Below are positions 8,513-16,949 of a stretch of 64,000 nucleotides of DNA, piece after piece; within the stretch, counting starts at the first letter, position 1; each line of letters starts with the position of its first letter. The stretch covers positions 1 to 64,000 of the forward strand of contig NZ_JBHUJW010000006.1 in the NCBI RefSeq assembly GCF_042683565.1, in the 5' to 3' direction. The DNA is from Brevibacillus sp042683565. Lineage in GTDB: Bacteria > Bacillota > Bacilli > Brevibacillales > Brevibacillaceae. A model generated the notes under the pieces. The model worked only from the letters and a program-made list of their open reading frames with translations. It was not told the DNA's origin and searched no databases. Position numbers and translations under genes: made by a program.

Positions 8513-8567
8513 GCTTCCTCTCCCGGCGCGCACCAGACGCTATCGGAAAGGGAAGCCTTTTTCTTTT
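8513..8567 (+). terminator. Terminator after the marR-type gene
   Basis: GCTTCC (8513-8518) pairs with GGAAGC (8551-8556), with additional internal pairing, followed by CTTTTTCTTTTT. Confidence 0.6.
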
Positions 8568-8579
8568 TGCCCGGCTGCG

Positions 8580-10013
8580 CTATTGCATCCGCTTGACGAT
8601 ATTGCGCGCCATCCAGACGCCTGCCGCACCTGCCTGCGCCAGACCGCGGGTAATCCCTGCCCCGTCTCCGCCGCAGAACAGGCCTTTGATCTCGGTCTCG
8701 AATTCTTCCGTCAGCTTCGGACGAGCCGAGTAAAATTTCGCTTCGACCCCATAGAACAGCGTGTGCTCCGACGCGATCCCCGGCGTCACTTTTTCCAGTG
8801 CCTCCACCATTTCGATCAGGCTTTTCATTGTGTTGTACGGCAGCACCAGGCCGAGGTCGCCCGGCACGGCTTCTTTCAGCGTAGGTTCCAGGAATCCTTC
8901 GCGGATGCGAGATTCCGTAGAGCGGCGGCCGCGCAAAATATCGCCGTACTTCTGCACGATGACCCCGCCGCTTGACAGGTCGTTCGCCCGCTTGCAAATT
9001 TCCCTGGCGTATTCGTTCGGCTTGTCGAACGGCTCCGTAAAGGTGTGCGAAACCAGCAGCGCAAAGTTCGTATTGGTCGAGCCGAGCGCCGGATCTTTGT
9101 ACGAGTGGCCGTTTGCCGCCATGACCCCGCTGTGGTTTTCCACGACGACGTGGCCGGACGGATTGCTGCAGAAGGTGCGGACACGCGTGCCTACGGATGT
9201 ATTGAAAATGAACTTTCCTTCATACAAATGCTCATTGATTTCCCGCATCACGATGTCGGACGTCTCGACGCGCACCCCGACATCCACCTGATTGTTGTAC
9301 ATCTTGAGGCGGCGCTTTTTCAGAATATCGGTCAGCCATGCCGAACCGTCCCGGCCCGGTCCGATGACCACGAAGCCACTTTCGTACTCTTCCCCGTTTT
9401 TCAGCACGACGCCTTTGACGCGGTGGCCGTCCTGCTCCTTGACTGTGAGGATGTCCTCGACCTCGGTCTTGAACAGCATGTCGATGCGGTCCTTGAGGTA
9501 TTCAAAGATCGACTGCAAAATTTGCAGGTTTTGCTCCGTACCAAGGTGGCGCACCTGTGCCCGCAGCAGCTTGAGACCTGCTGCATATCCGCGCTGCTCG
9601 ATGCTTTTGATCGTCTCTGTCGTCGGGTCCGTAATGACTTCGGTGGCCCCGTGCTCCAGATTGATCGCATCGACGTATTTGATCAGATTCAGGACAGTGG
9701 ATGGGCTGAGGTAGTCCGTCATCCAGCCGCCAAATTCTGTGGTAATGTTGAATTTCCCGTCGCTGTACGCTCCCGCTCCGCCAAAACCGCTGGTGATGGA
9801 ACAGGCCGGCAGACAGCCCGCGAAGTCTTTCTTGCCCGCAGGCGGCGGACAGAGCTTGATTTTCTCCTCGAGAATCGGACAGCGCCTGCTGTAGATGTCG
9901 TGCCCTTTGTCAATCAAGAGCACCTTGGCTTGCGGCCATTTTCGCGTCAGCTCATAAGACGTAAATATCCCTGCCGGACCTGCTCCCACCACGATCACAT
10001 CATACTTCTTCAT
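8580..10013 (-). CDS. NAD(P)/FAD-dependent dehydrogenase (uncharacterised, COG2509-like)
   Basis: A 477-residue flavoprotein with an N-terminal Rossmann FAD-binding motif (VVVGAGPAGIFTSYELTRKW, residues 6-25), a Cys-containing segment CPPPAGKKDFAGCLPACS and GFGGAGAYSDGKFN, and a C-terminal GLFCGGDGAGITRGLAQAGA, which closes the FAD site. This pattern is that of the uncharacterised FAD-dependent dehydrogenases related to COG2509; the substrate is unknown. The start ATG 10013 has GAGGGGG upstream. The leader carries a guanine riboswitch with terminator and a strong promoter, and a PurR-like operator lies further upstream. The gene is therefore probably repressed when guanine or purines are plentiful, which points to a role in purine metabolism or salvage. 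Confidence 0.9.
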   Translation of the reverse strand: MKKYDVIVVGAGPAGIFTSYELTRKWPQAKVLLIDKGHDIYSRRCPILEEKIKLCPPPAGKKDFAGCLPACSITSGFGGAGAYSDGKFNITTEFGGWMTDYLSPSTVLNLIKYVDAINLEHGATEVITDPTTETIKSIEQRGYAAGLKLLRAQVRHLGTEQNLQILQSIFEYLKDRIDMLFKTEVEDILTVKEQDGHRVKGVVLKNGEEYESGFVVIGPGRDGSAWLTDILKKRRLKMYNNQVDVGVRVETSDIVMREINEHLYEGKFIFNTSVGTRVRTFCSNPSGHVVVENHSGVMAANGHSYKDPALGSTNTNFALLVSHTFTEPFDKPNEYAREICKRANDLSSGGVIVQKYGDILRGRRSTESRIREGFLEPTLKEAVPGDLGLVLPYNTMKSLIEMVEALEKVTPGIASEHTLFYGVEAKFYSARPKLTEEFETEIKGLFCGGDGAGITRGLAQAGAAGVWMARNIVKRMQ

Positions 10014-10039
10014 GTTCGTTTCCCCCTCGTGAGCATAAA

Positions 10040-10097
10040 AAATTCCCGGCCGACGAACAGGGTGTGTCAGAACAACCCCATTCGTAGCCGGGAATTT
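10040..10097 (-). terminator. Riboswitch expression platform: rho-independent terminator
   Basis: On the minus strand AAATTCCCGGC-TACGAA pairs with TTCGT-CGGCCGGGAATTT, followed directly by TTTTTT at 10037-10042. Its 5' arm includes the 3' strands of aptamer stems P3 and P1, so folding of the aptamer and the rest of the leader must compete. Whether ligand binding favours termination (an OFF switch, as in xpt) is inferred from known purine switches. Confidence 0.8.
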
Positions 10098-10147
10098 ACG
10101 GTTCCCTGTAGAGACCCTCAAACCATATTTCTGAGGATATACGAATT
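10080..10147 (-). promoter_or_regulatory. Guanine-class purine riboswitch aptamer
   Basis: The minus-strand sequence has every element of the purine aptamer. P1 is ATTCGTA pairing with TACGAAT. P2 is CCTCAGA with TTTGAGG and carries loop AATATGG. J2/3 is the conserved TCTCTAC. P3 is GGGAA/TTCCC and carries loop CCGTAAA. The discriminator before the P1 3' strand (position 74 in xpt numbering) is C, which predicts guanine or hypoxanthine rather than adenine. Position 51 is U, not C, arguing against the 2'-deoxyguanosine class. The usually conserved A at position 73 appears as G. Confidence 0.93.
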
Positions 10148-10189
10148 GCGAGATTCATCGAGCCAGTTGTAGGTCTATCAACCATTTGA

Positions 10190-10218
10190 ATCATAACGGG
10201 TTATGTGAATCATGTCAA
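10190..10218 (-). promoter_or_regulatory. Sigma-A promoter of the riboswitch-controlled dehydrogenase
   Basis: TTGACA (10213-10218) and TATGAT (10190-10195) are separated by exactly 17 bases on the minus strand. Transcription would start near 10183, about 35 bases before the aptamer. Confidence 0.85.
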
Positions 10219-10294
10219 TAATAATACACCCATTTATTCGTGTTTACAAAAAATTTACACCTGAAGTTGTACACAATCAGCAAGTTCAAAAAGA

Positions 10295-10328
10295 AAATCC
10301 GAACATTAAATACGAACGTTCGGATTTC
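10295..10328. promoter_or_regulatory. PurR-like operator (two inverted PurBoxes)
   Basis: AAATCCGAACATT matches the Bacillus PurBox AWWWCCGAACWWT exactly. The inverted copy AACGTTCGGATTT matches at all but one position. CGAA and TTCG are 15 bases apart, one or two fewer than in known B. subtilis operators. The site lies about 75 bases upstream of the -35 of the dehydrogenase promoter and 230 bases upstream of the IclR gene, so the dehydrogenase is the more likely target. The remaining part of this 10.2-10.55 kb gap shows no other clear element. Confidence 0.65.
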
Positions 10329-10558
10329 CCCCAAAAACTCCTGCCACAATCCGCCCCGTACAAACAGATCACTGCCTGCTTTCGCCCGCTCGGCTCCCAT
10401 TTCATGAAATGGAGTACAACGTGCCTGCAGACAAGAGGTAACAGATGCGGCGAGCATATTGAACTGTCTGAAAAATTCTGATAGATTGAAGCAAGAACGA
10501 TCCTGCCCGAGCGCCTTTCACTTGCGCTCCTGCGCGGCAGAGCATAGGGGGAAACACG

Positions 10559-11299
10559 TTGGTACAATCGATAGATCGGGCGATGAGCATCATCCACGTC
10601 CTGATCTCTGACGAAAACAAGTCGAGCTGGTCGATCTCGGATATCGCCGACCGGACGGCACTCCCGCTAAGTACGGTCCACCGCCTGATCAGTACCTTGA
10701 TGAAATACGGGCTCATCATGCAGATCCCGGAGACGAAGCAGTACAAGCTCGGCTACACCTGGATGGAGATCGGGTTGCAACTGCTGGACAAGATCGATAT
10801 GCGCGCAGTCGCCCGTTCGGTGATGGAGCGTCTCGCCTCCGAGGTGAAAGAGACCGTCTATTTAAGCATCCCGCACGGTACGAGCGCCATCGTCCTCGAA
10901 CGGGTAGAGGGTCCCATGACGGTGCGGATCATCGACAATCTGGGCGAGCGGATTCCGCTGCACATCGGCGCGGCGAACAAGACGATGCTGGCCAATATGG
11001 ACCCTGCGGAAGCCGCAAGCATCGCAGCCCAGCTCATCCCGGAGGCGGAAGCCCGGCGGGAACTGCTGGAGCGGCTGCCGCTCATCAGGCAAAACGGCTA
11101 CGCCGTCAGTTACGGCGAAAAAACCGAAGGAACCGCCTCGGTCGCCGCGCCGATCATCGGCCACAACCACAAAGTAGCAGGCGCTTTGAGCATTGGCGTT
11201 CCCAGTTACCGGATTACCGACGAACGGCTGGCGCTTCTGATCGAGCAAGCCAAACTGGGCGCAAAGGAAATCTCGCTGAAAATCGGCGGACTTCCTTAA
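10559..11299 (+). CDS. IclR-family transcriptional regulator
   Basis: A 246-residue regulator with an N-terminal winged helix (about residues 1-60, WSISDIADRTALPLSTVHRL) and a C-terminal IclR effector domain (around 75-245, including GERIPLHIGAANKTMLAN and the GYAVSYGEKTEGTASVAAPI block typical of the ligand pocket). The start is TTG 10559, with AGGGGGAA nine bases upstream. It is followed by the RocB-like gene in the same direction, 57 bases after its stop, and probably controls it. The intergenic region has two direct repeats of TGCGGAA 20 bases apart that could be operator half-sites. Confidence 0.93.
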   Translation: MVQSIDRAMSIIHVLISDENKSSWSISDIADRTALPLSTVHRLISTLMKYGLIMQIPETKQYKLGYTWMEIGLQLLDKIDMRAVARSVMERLASEVKETVYLSIPHGTSAIVLERVEGPMTVRIIDNLGERIPLHIGAANKTMLANMDPAEAASIAAQLIPEAEARRELLERLPLIRQNGYAVSYGEKTEGTASVAAPIIGHNHKVAGALSIGVPSYRITDERLALLIEQAKLGAKEISLKIGGLP

Positions 11300-11356
11300 T
11301 TTTTTATCCACAATGCGGAAACACATTTCATATTGCGGAAAATGGAGGCGTTTTTC

Positions 11357-12973
11357 ATGAGTAAATGGCAAACAAAAGAACAGCTGGTTGATCTTCTGTG
11401 CAGTCTGGTCCGCATTCCGAGCGTGACGGGTTCTGCGGCGGAAAAGGAGCTGCCAGGCTATGTCGTAGAGCAGCTGCGCACCCTGCCCTATTTTCAGGCT
11501 CATCCCGACCGTGTACGCGCCAATCCGACAGAGGATGGACGCCACTTCGTCACGGCGCTCGCAAAAAAGGAGGGGGTCCGTGACACGGTCATTCTCGTCA
11601 GCCATTTTGATGTCGTCGATGTGGAAGACTACGGCACATGGCGCACCCATGCGTTCGATCCCCAGACCCTCACTCCGCTGTTTCAGCAAAATGCCGCCGA
11701 CATGCCGGCCGAGGTCAAAAGCGACCTGCACAGCGGCAATTGGCTGTTCGGCCGCGGGACGATGGATATGAAGTGCGGTCTCACCCTGCACATGTCGATG
11801 ATCGAGCGCGCATGCGCCGGGGAGTTCGACGGCAATCTTTTGCTGCTGACCGTTCCGGACGAGGAGGTCAACTCCGTCGGGATGCGCGCTGCCGTCCCCG
11901 CCCTGCTCGCCCTCGCCGAAGAATACGACCTGCACTACAAGGCTGTCCTGAACTCGGAGCCGATGTTCACCCGCTTTCCCGGCGACCAGAACAAGTACCT
12001 GTACACCGGCTCTATCGGCAAGGTGCTGCCCGGCTTCCTCTGCTACGGAAAGGAAACGCATGTGGGAGAGCCTTTTGCCGGCCTGAACGGCAATTTTATG
12101 GCTTCCCAGCTTACTTGCGAGCTGGAGCTGAACACCTCGTTTTGCGAGATCGTCGAGGGGGAAGCCTCCCCTCCGCCTACCAACCTGCTGCAGAAGGACT
12201 TGAAAAAAGAATATTCCGTGCAAATCCCGCACCGCGCCGTCACCCTGTTTAACCTGTTCCTGCTGGAAAAACGGATGGAGGACGTCGTGCAGCCGCTTCT
12301 CGCAGCAGCCGAACGCGTCGCGGAGCGAATCCGCCAGACGTATGTCCGACATGTCAGCCAGTTTGTCGCAAATGCGCCGTTCACACCGCGCGACCTGTCC
12401 ATTCGGGTGATGACCTACGAGCAGTTGCACATGTATGCCGTGCGCACCTACGGCGAGGAACGGCTGAACCGCCTCCAGGCCGAAGTGGTCGCCAACCGGT
12501 GCGGCAAGGACGACCGCGACTTGACCATCGAGCTGGTCGACCAGCTGGCGATCCTGTGCAAGGAGCTGTCCCCGATGATCGTCCTGTTCTTTGCGCCGCC
12601 GTTCTACCCCGCAGTCAGCTCCCGCCAGCATCAGGCCATACAGCGAACCGTGGCGGAGATGGAAGCCTACGCACAGGGGCAGCACCAGGTCACGCTGGTC
12701 CATCAGCATTACTTCGGCGGCATCTCCGACTTGAGCTACGTAGGCTTGCAATACCCGGCGGCCTCGATGCAGCCGCTCGTGGCGAACATGCCGATGTGGG
12801 ATCGGGGCTATTCTATCCCGCTGCACGAGCTGGAAGCCTTCGATGTGCCTGTCATGAACCTCGGGCCAATCGGACGGGACGCTCACCAGTGGACGGAGCG
12901 GCTCGATGTCGATTACGCGTTCGGCACGCTCCTGGACATGTTGCCGCGCTGCATTCACTCCTTGTTGCAATAG
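11357..12973 (+). CDS. rocB: RocB-like M20 metallohydrolase (arginine utilisation type)
   Basis: A 538-residue member of the M20/M25/M40 amidohydrolase superfamily, closest in layout and length to RocB of arginine/ornithine catabolism. Metal-site motifs are visible: SHFDVVD (about residue 81), GRGTMDMKCG (about 132) and PDEEVNS (about 163, with catalytic Glu-Glu). The start ATG 11357 follows ATGGAGG; an upstream in-frame start lacks a good binding site. The B. subtilis RocB reaction is still not well defined, so the exact substrate is open; amino-acid or peptide hydrolysis is the general expectation. It is paired with the IclR regulator upstream and ends before a shared terminator. Confidence 0.82.
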   Translation: MSKWQTKEQLVDLLCSLVRIPSVTGSAAEKELPGYVVEQLRTLPYFQAHPDRVRANPTEDGRHFVTALAKKEGVRDTVILVSHFDVVDVEDYGTWRTHAFDPQTLTPLFQQNAADMPAEVKSDLHSGNWLFGRGTMDMKCGLTLHMSMIERACAGEFDGNLLLLTVPDEEVNSVGMRAAVPALLALAEEYDLHYKAVLNSEPMFTRFPGDQNKYLYTGSIGKVLPGFLCYGKETHVGEPFAGLNGNFMASQLTCELELNTSFCEIVEGEASPPPTNLLQKDLKKEYSVQIPHRAVTLFNLFLLEKRMEDVVQPLLAAAERVAERIRQTYVRHVSQFVANAPFTPRDLSIRVMTYEQLHMYAVRTYGEERLNRLQAEVVANRCGKDDRDLTIELVDQLAILCKELSPMIVLFFAPPFYPAVSSRQHQAIQRTVAEMEAYAQGQHQVTLVHQHYFGGISDLSYVGLQYPAASMQPLVANMPMWDRGYSIPLHELEAFDVPVMNLGPIGRDAHQWTERLDVDYAFGTLLDMLPRCIHSLLQ

Positions 12974-13002
12974 TTGGCGAAAAAAGCACATGCGCCCACG
13001 CA

Positions 13003-13044
13003 AAATACCCGCTCCCCGGCTGATGATGCCAGGTGCGGGTATTT
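13003..13044. terminator. Bidirectional terminator between rocB and cls
   Basis: AAATACCCGC (13003-13012) and GCGGGTATTT (13035-13044) form a 10-bp stem between two convergent genes. T-rich flanks are short on both sides. Confidence 0.65.
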
Positions 13045-13072
13045 CATTTCGCTATTTCCTTTGCGATGTGCG

Positions 13073-14518
13073 CTACAAAATCGGGGACAACAGCCGCGTC
13101 AGCGATTCCTGAATCCGCGAGCGCATCGGCCGGTTCAAGTATTCCTCCATCGTCATTTCCCGGCAGTCGGCGAGATCGGCGATGAACAGCTCCTCCAGCT
13201 TTTGCGCCATCCGCGTGTCAAACAGGTAGGCATTCGTCTCGAAGTTGAGCTTGAAGCTGCGGATGTCGATATTGGCGGTTCCCACGCAAGACAGCTGTGT
13301 GTCGACCACGATCGTTTTGGCATGCATGAATCCTTTTTCGTACAAAAAGCAGCGCACCCCGCTTCTCAGCAGCTCGCCCAAATAGGAATGGGTCGCCCAA
13401 AACACCATCAGATGGTCCGGCTTCCCCGGCACCATGACGCGCACATCCACGCCCGACATGACCGCCATTTTGAGTGCGGTCAACATGCTGTCGTCCGGGA
13501 TGAAGTACGGCGTCTGCAGGTAGATTTTTTTGCGCGCCTTGTAAATCATTTTCAGGTGGGCGTGCTTGATTTGCTGCTTCTCGGAATTGGGGCCGCTCGA
13601 GACGATCTGGATTCCGATCCCTTTGTCCATACCGTGCATCTCCGGAAAATACGTCAGCGATTCCTCCATCCGCTTCGGGGAAGACAGATTCCAGTCGAGG
13701 AAGAAACGCGCCTGCATCATGTAGACGGCTTTGCCCTCGAGCCGCAAATGGGTGTCTCGCCAATAGCCGAGCTTTTTCTTGCCCAAGTATTCGTCTCCGA
13801 TATTGAAGCCGCCAATGTAGCCGATCTTGCCGTCGATGATCGTCAGCTTCCGGTGATTGCGGAAATTGACCCGAAAGTTGATAAAAGAAAAAGCAGCCGG
13901 GAAAAAGGCTACGGCTTCTCCCCCCGCTGCGAGCAGCGGACGAAAGAACCGCGCCGGGATGCCCGCTGATCCTACCGCATCGTACAGCAACCTGACCTTC
14001 ACGCCTTGCGAAGCCTTTTTGACGAGCAGATTCATGAGATCGGTCCCGAGTTCGTCGTTGCGAATCGTGTAATACATAAGGTGAACGTGCTCGCGCGCCT
14101 GTTCAATCTGCTGCAGCATGTCGTCAAACAGGCTGTTCCCTTCCGTAAAAATCCGCACCGAGTTGTCTTGCGTGTAATACGCCCCGTCGCTGACCACGTT
14201 CATGTAGATCATATCGCGGTGCCGTTCCATGGCGGGGTCGTTCACGTTCAGGTTGCCGCTCTCGAGCAGCTGCTTCTGTCTGTCAATAGCTGCCCGGAAG
14301 TGGGAGAACTCCCCCTCCTTCAGCCGGTACAGCTTCTTCTTGCTTAGTTTTTGGCCAAAGAGCAGATAAATCAAAAAGCCGACCCCCGGCAAGAAGAGCA
14401 GCACCATCAGCCAGGCCCAGGTAGCCGCAATGTTGCGCCGTTCCATAAAGATGAGGACAGCGGCCAGCATGAGATTGCCGATGGAAATAACCGCGACGAT
14501 TTGTTCGAGCAACAACAT
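13073..14518 (-). CDS. cls: Cardiolipin synthase
   Basis: A 481-residue phospholipase-D-superfamily enzyme that condenses two phosphatidylglycerols to cardiolipin and glycerol at the membrane. Two N-terminal membrane segments (about residues 4-22 and 33-54) anchor it. Two HKD motifs are complete: NHRKLTIIDGKIGYIGG in the first half and MHAKTIVVDTQLSCVG in the second. Length and layout are those of bacterial ClsA-type proteins. It appears to be transcribed alone, with a short, feature-poor gap (14519-14732) separating it from the LysR gene. Confidence 0.96.
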   Translation of the reverse strand: MLLLEQIVAVISIGNLMLAAVLIFMERRNIAATWAWLMVLLFLPGVGFLIYLLFGQKLSKKKLYRLKEGEFSHFRAAIDRQKQLLESGNLNVNDPAMERHRDMIYMNVVSDGAYYTQDNSVRIFTEGNSLFDDMLQQIEQAREHVHLMYYTIRNDELGTDLMNLLVKKASQGVKVRLLYDAVGSAGIPARFFRPLLAAGGEAVAFFPAAFSFINFRVNFRNHRKLTIIDGKIGYIGGFNIGDEYLGKKKLGYWRDTHLRLEGKAVYMMQARFFLDWNLSSPKRMEESLTYFPEMHGMDKGIGIQIVSSGPNSEKQQIKHAHLKMIYKARKKIYLQTPYFIPDDSMLTALKMAVMSGVDVRVMVPGKPDHLMVFWATHSYLGELLRSGVRCFLYEKGFMHAKTIVVDTQLSCVGTANIDIRSFKLNFETNAYLFDTRMAQKLEELFIADLADCREMTMEEYLNRPMRSRIQESLTRLLSPIL

Positions 14519-14691
14519 GACCCCACATCCATTTAGAGGATTTCTCCCATTTTACACCATTCTGTCCCATTATTCATCCAGGCGGTAAAGAAACGGCTGT
14601 CGCACACCCGCGCACGGGTTCGCTCACTTATTCGATTCGCAGTGCCATTCCTATACGCAGCGAGTGTACGCCGCCTGGCAAAAACGAAAAC

Positions 14692-14725
14692 AACTCCCCT
14701 ACCGAGAGACCAGAAAGGAAGTTGC
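14692..14725 (-). terminator. Probable terminator after the LysR gene
   Basis: On the minus strand CAACTTCC pairs imperfectly with GGGGAGTTG, followed by TTTTCGTTTTT. The stem is short and has one mismatch. Confidence 0.45.
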
Positions 14726-14732
14726 GACCGCT

Positions 14733-15629
14733 TCACGTATGGGCCCCCTCCGGCACATGATTGCGGATGAGATCCATAAAAATATCCAACGCTTTCGTAT
14801 GAAACTCATTTGCTTTCGTCAGCAGGGAAAAATGCCGGGTGACAGGTGTGCCCGGTACTTTCAGCGTGCAGAGCGTTCCCAGTTTGCGCTCCTTGCGAAT
14901 GGCCCAATAGGAGAGCAGGCTGATGCCCAGTCCCGCCTCTACCGATTCCTTGATTACCTGTGTGCTGCCAAATTCCATGCGCTTCGCCGGCGTGATGTTC
15001 AACTGGCGGAACATCTTCTCCGCCGCTTCGCGTGTTCCGGACCCTGCTTCGCGCACGATCCACGTCTCGCCCTCGAGCTCGGCGGCCTCGACTTTCTCCC
15101 TGGCAGCCAGCGGATGATGCGCCGAAGCGATCAGGTACATGCGATCATCGGCAAAGGGCTCGATGCACATCTTGTCATCGACGTACTCCCCCTCCACGAT
15201 GCCGACATCCAGCTGGCGATTCGCGACCTGCTCTGCGATGACGGCCGAATTGTGGATCGTGATCGTCGGCGTGACGGCAGGGTAGTGCTTGCGCATTGTC
15301 GCGACCACATGGGGCAGGACGTATTCCCCGTACGTGTAGCTCGCGCCGATGGTCAGGCGGCCGCTCGGCGTATTCATCAGGTCGTCCACCAGACTTTGCA
15401 TGCGCGTGTACAGGCCGAGAATTTCTCTGGCGTGGTGATACACGATCTCGCCTGCACGATTCAGCCGGACGTACTTGTTGGTTCGCTCCAGCAGCTTCGT
15501 CCCGATGGCCCGCTCCAGCGCCAAAATGTACTGGCTGACGGCAGGCTGCGTCATATGCAGCTCCTCCGCCGCCCGAGAGAAGCTCTGTCGGTCCGCTACC
15601 GTCACGAAAACGCGCAATTGTTGATCCAC
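14733..15629 (-). CDS. LysR-family regulator (CysL/YwfK-like)
   Basis: A 298-residue LysR protein. The N-terminal winged helix includes SFSRAAEELHMTQPAVSQYI (residues 16-35), and the periplasmic-binding-like effector domain follows from about residue 90. The arrangement next to a YeiH-type transporter resembles the CysL/CbbR/YeiE group. It is transcribed divergently from the transporter across 136 bases, the classic position for a LysR activator that also controls itself. The intergenic inverted repeat TTATCATA/TATGATAA is a likely binding site. Confidence 0.92.
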   Translation of the reverse strand: MDQQLRVFVTVADRQSFSRAAEELHMTQPAVSQYILALERAIGTKLLERTNKYVRLNRAGEIVYHHAREILGLYTRMQSLVDDLMNTPSGRLTIGASYTYGEYVLPHVVATMRKHYPAVTPTITIHNSAVIAEQVANRQLDVGIVEGEYVDDKMCIEPFADDRMYLIASAHHPLAAREKVEAAELEGETWIVREAGSGTREAAEKMFRQLNITPAKRMEFGSTQVIKESVEAGLGISLLSYWAIRKERKLGTLCTLKVPGTPVTRHFSLLTKANEFHTKALDIFMDLIRNHVPEGAHT

Positions 15630-15675
15630 TGTCTACCCTCCCGCGTTTGGTTGTCCTTTAATTATACCATTTTAC

Positions 15676-15715
15676 TTATCATAGCCATGCAGATGATTTA
15701 TTTTCCTTATGATAA
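15676..15715. promoter_or_regulatory. Candidate LysR operator between lysR and yeiH-type gene
   Basis: TTATCATA (15676-15683) and TATGATAA (15708-15715) form an inverted repeat in the divergent intergenic region. A TATAAT-like -10 for the LysR gene lies at 15661-15666 on the minus strand, so the left half would overlap its promoter. Confidence 0.45.
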
Positions 15716-15765
15716 TACATGCAGTACGCTGATATAAAGAAACAACGCGAGAGGAGTTCGTCAAC

Positions 15766-16821
15766 ATGGCTGCTCACATCAAAGAAAACCTGCCGATTGA
15801 CCGAAGCTCCGCAGCTGTGAAAACAGACGCAACAGCATCCCCCCGCTCCCACTGGATCGGCGGAGTCGCGTTTACTTTTTTGCTTGCACTGCTCGGATTC
15901 GGCCTATCCAACATACCGGGCTTTGACCGGGTCGGCCCGCTGGCCTGTGCCATCCTGATCGCCGTCGCCTACCGGCAGCTTTGGGGGTATCCCGAAGCGA
16001 TCCGGCCCGGCATTCAGTTCTCCGCGAAGCGGCTGCTGCGCCTGGCGATCATCTTGTATGGATTAAAGCTCAACATCGACGTCGTGCTGCACCAGGGTCT
16101 CGGGCTGCTCGTCTACGATGCGGGCGCGATCGCCTTTGCCATCCTGCTCACCGTCCTCCTGGCAAAATGGCTGAAAGCCGATCCATCGCTCTCCCTCATG
16201 CTGGGCATCGGCACCGGGGTATGCGGCGCCGCAGCGATTGCCGCCGTATCGCCCATCCTGCAAGCCAAGGAAGAAGACACCGCGATCAGTGTCGGGATCA
16301 TCGCGCTGGTCGGCACGGTCTTCTCTATCCTCTACACTGTGCTGCGTCCTTATCTGCCTCTTTTCCCTGTCGAGTACGGCATGTGGTCAGGGATCAGCCT
16401 GCACGAGATCGCACACGTCGCCCTGGCGGCCGCCCCTGCCGGACAGGATGGCCTGGCAATCGGCCTGCTCGCCAAGCTGGGGCGCGTCCTGCTGCTCGTC
16501 CCGCTCTGTTTTCTACTCATGTACAGGAGGAAGCGCACCGGCAATGTACAAGACGGGGCGAAAATTGAGTTTCCGTGGTTTTTGCTCGGCTTCCTCGCCA
16601 TGAGTGTCCTGGGCAGCTACGTCCTGGGACCGCACATTTCCGTGAGCGAGCGCTTTCAGAACGGCGTCTCGCAAGTCACTACCTTTGTGCTGACGATGGC
16701 GATGGTCGGACTCGGCCTGAATGTCAACCTTCGCGCGCTATGCACCAAAGCCGCCCGCCCGTTGATCGCCATGTCGATCACGTCTGTCCTGCTGTCTGTC
16801 CTGTCGTATTGGCTCCTCTAG
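15766..16821 (+). CDS. YeiH/YadS-type putative sulfate exporter
   Basis: A 351-residue integral membrane protein with about ten hydrophobic segments, matching the Cons_hypoth698 family often annotated as putative sulfate exporters. Family marks include RLAIILYGLKLNI near the first third, GIGTGVCGAAAIAA in the middle and the C-terminal TMAMVGLGLNVN. The export function is assigned by family, not proven. It starts at ATG 15766 with a GAGAGGAG upstream. The divergent LysR gene and the downstream sulfatase suggest that it removes excess sulfate or sulfite. Confidence 0.88.
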   Translation: MAAHIKENLPIDRSSAAVKTDATASPRSHWIGGVAFTFLLALLGFGLSNIPGFDRVGPLACAILIAVAYRQLWGYPEAIRPGIQFSAKRLLRLAIILYGLKLNIDVVLHQGLGLLVYDAGAIAFAILLTVLLAKWLKADPSLSLMLGIGTGVCGAAAIAAVSPILQAKEEDTAISVGIIALVGTVFSILYTVLRPYLPLFPVEYGMWSGISLHEIAHVALAAAPAGQDGLAIGLLAKLGRVLLLVPLCFLLMYRRKRTGNVQDGAKIEFPWFLLGFLAMSVLGSYVLGPHISVSERFQNGVSQVTTFVLTMAMVGLGLNVNLRALCTKAARPLIAMSITSVLLSVLSYWLL

Positions 16822-16858
16822 CACATGCCTTGTGCCAGCCGCTGTCTTCCCTTTCCTT

Positions 16859-16888
16859 CGCCGAAACAGTGATTTCGGCGAATTTTTT
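16859..16888 (+). terminator. Terminator after the YeiH-type gene
   Basis: CGCCGAAA (16859-16866) and TTTCGGCG (16873-16880) form a perfect 8-bp stem followed by TTTTTT. Sulfatase expression therefore likely needs its own promoter or readthrough. Confidence 0.85.
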
Positions 16889-16949
16889 GGTTTAGGACAG
16901 CCGCTCCGCTCGTATGATGGTAGCGTCTGCCGGAAAGGAGGCTGTCGCC

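Noticed and set aside
10080..10147. Adenine or 2'-deoxyguanosine riboswitch
   Set aside because: The specificity base before P1 is C rather than U, and position 51 is U rather than C.
10862..13003. Long open frame on the minus strand opposite the IclR and RocB genes
   Set aside because: It is antisense to two well-supported genes, has no recognisable domain and has the composition expected for a shadow frame in GC-rich DNA.
14533..14736. 67-residue frame between cls and the LysR gene
   Set aside because: No ribosome site, Arg-rich random-looking composition and no similarity that I recognise.
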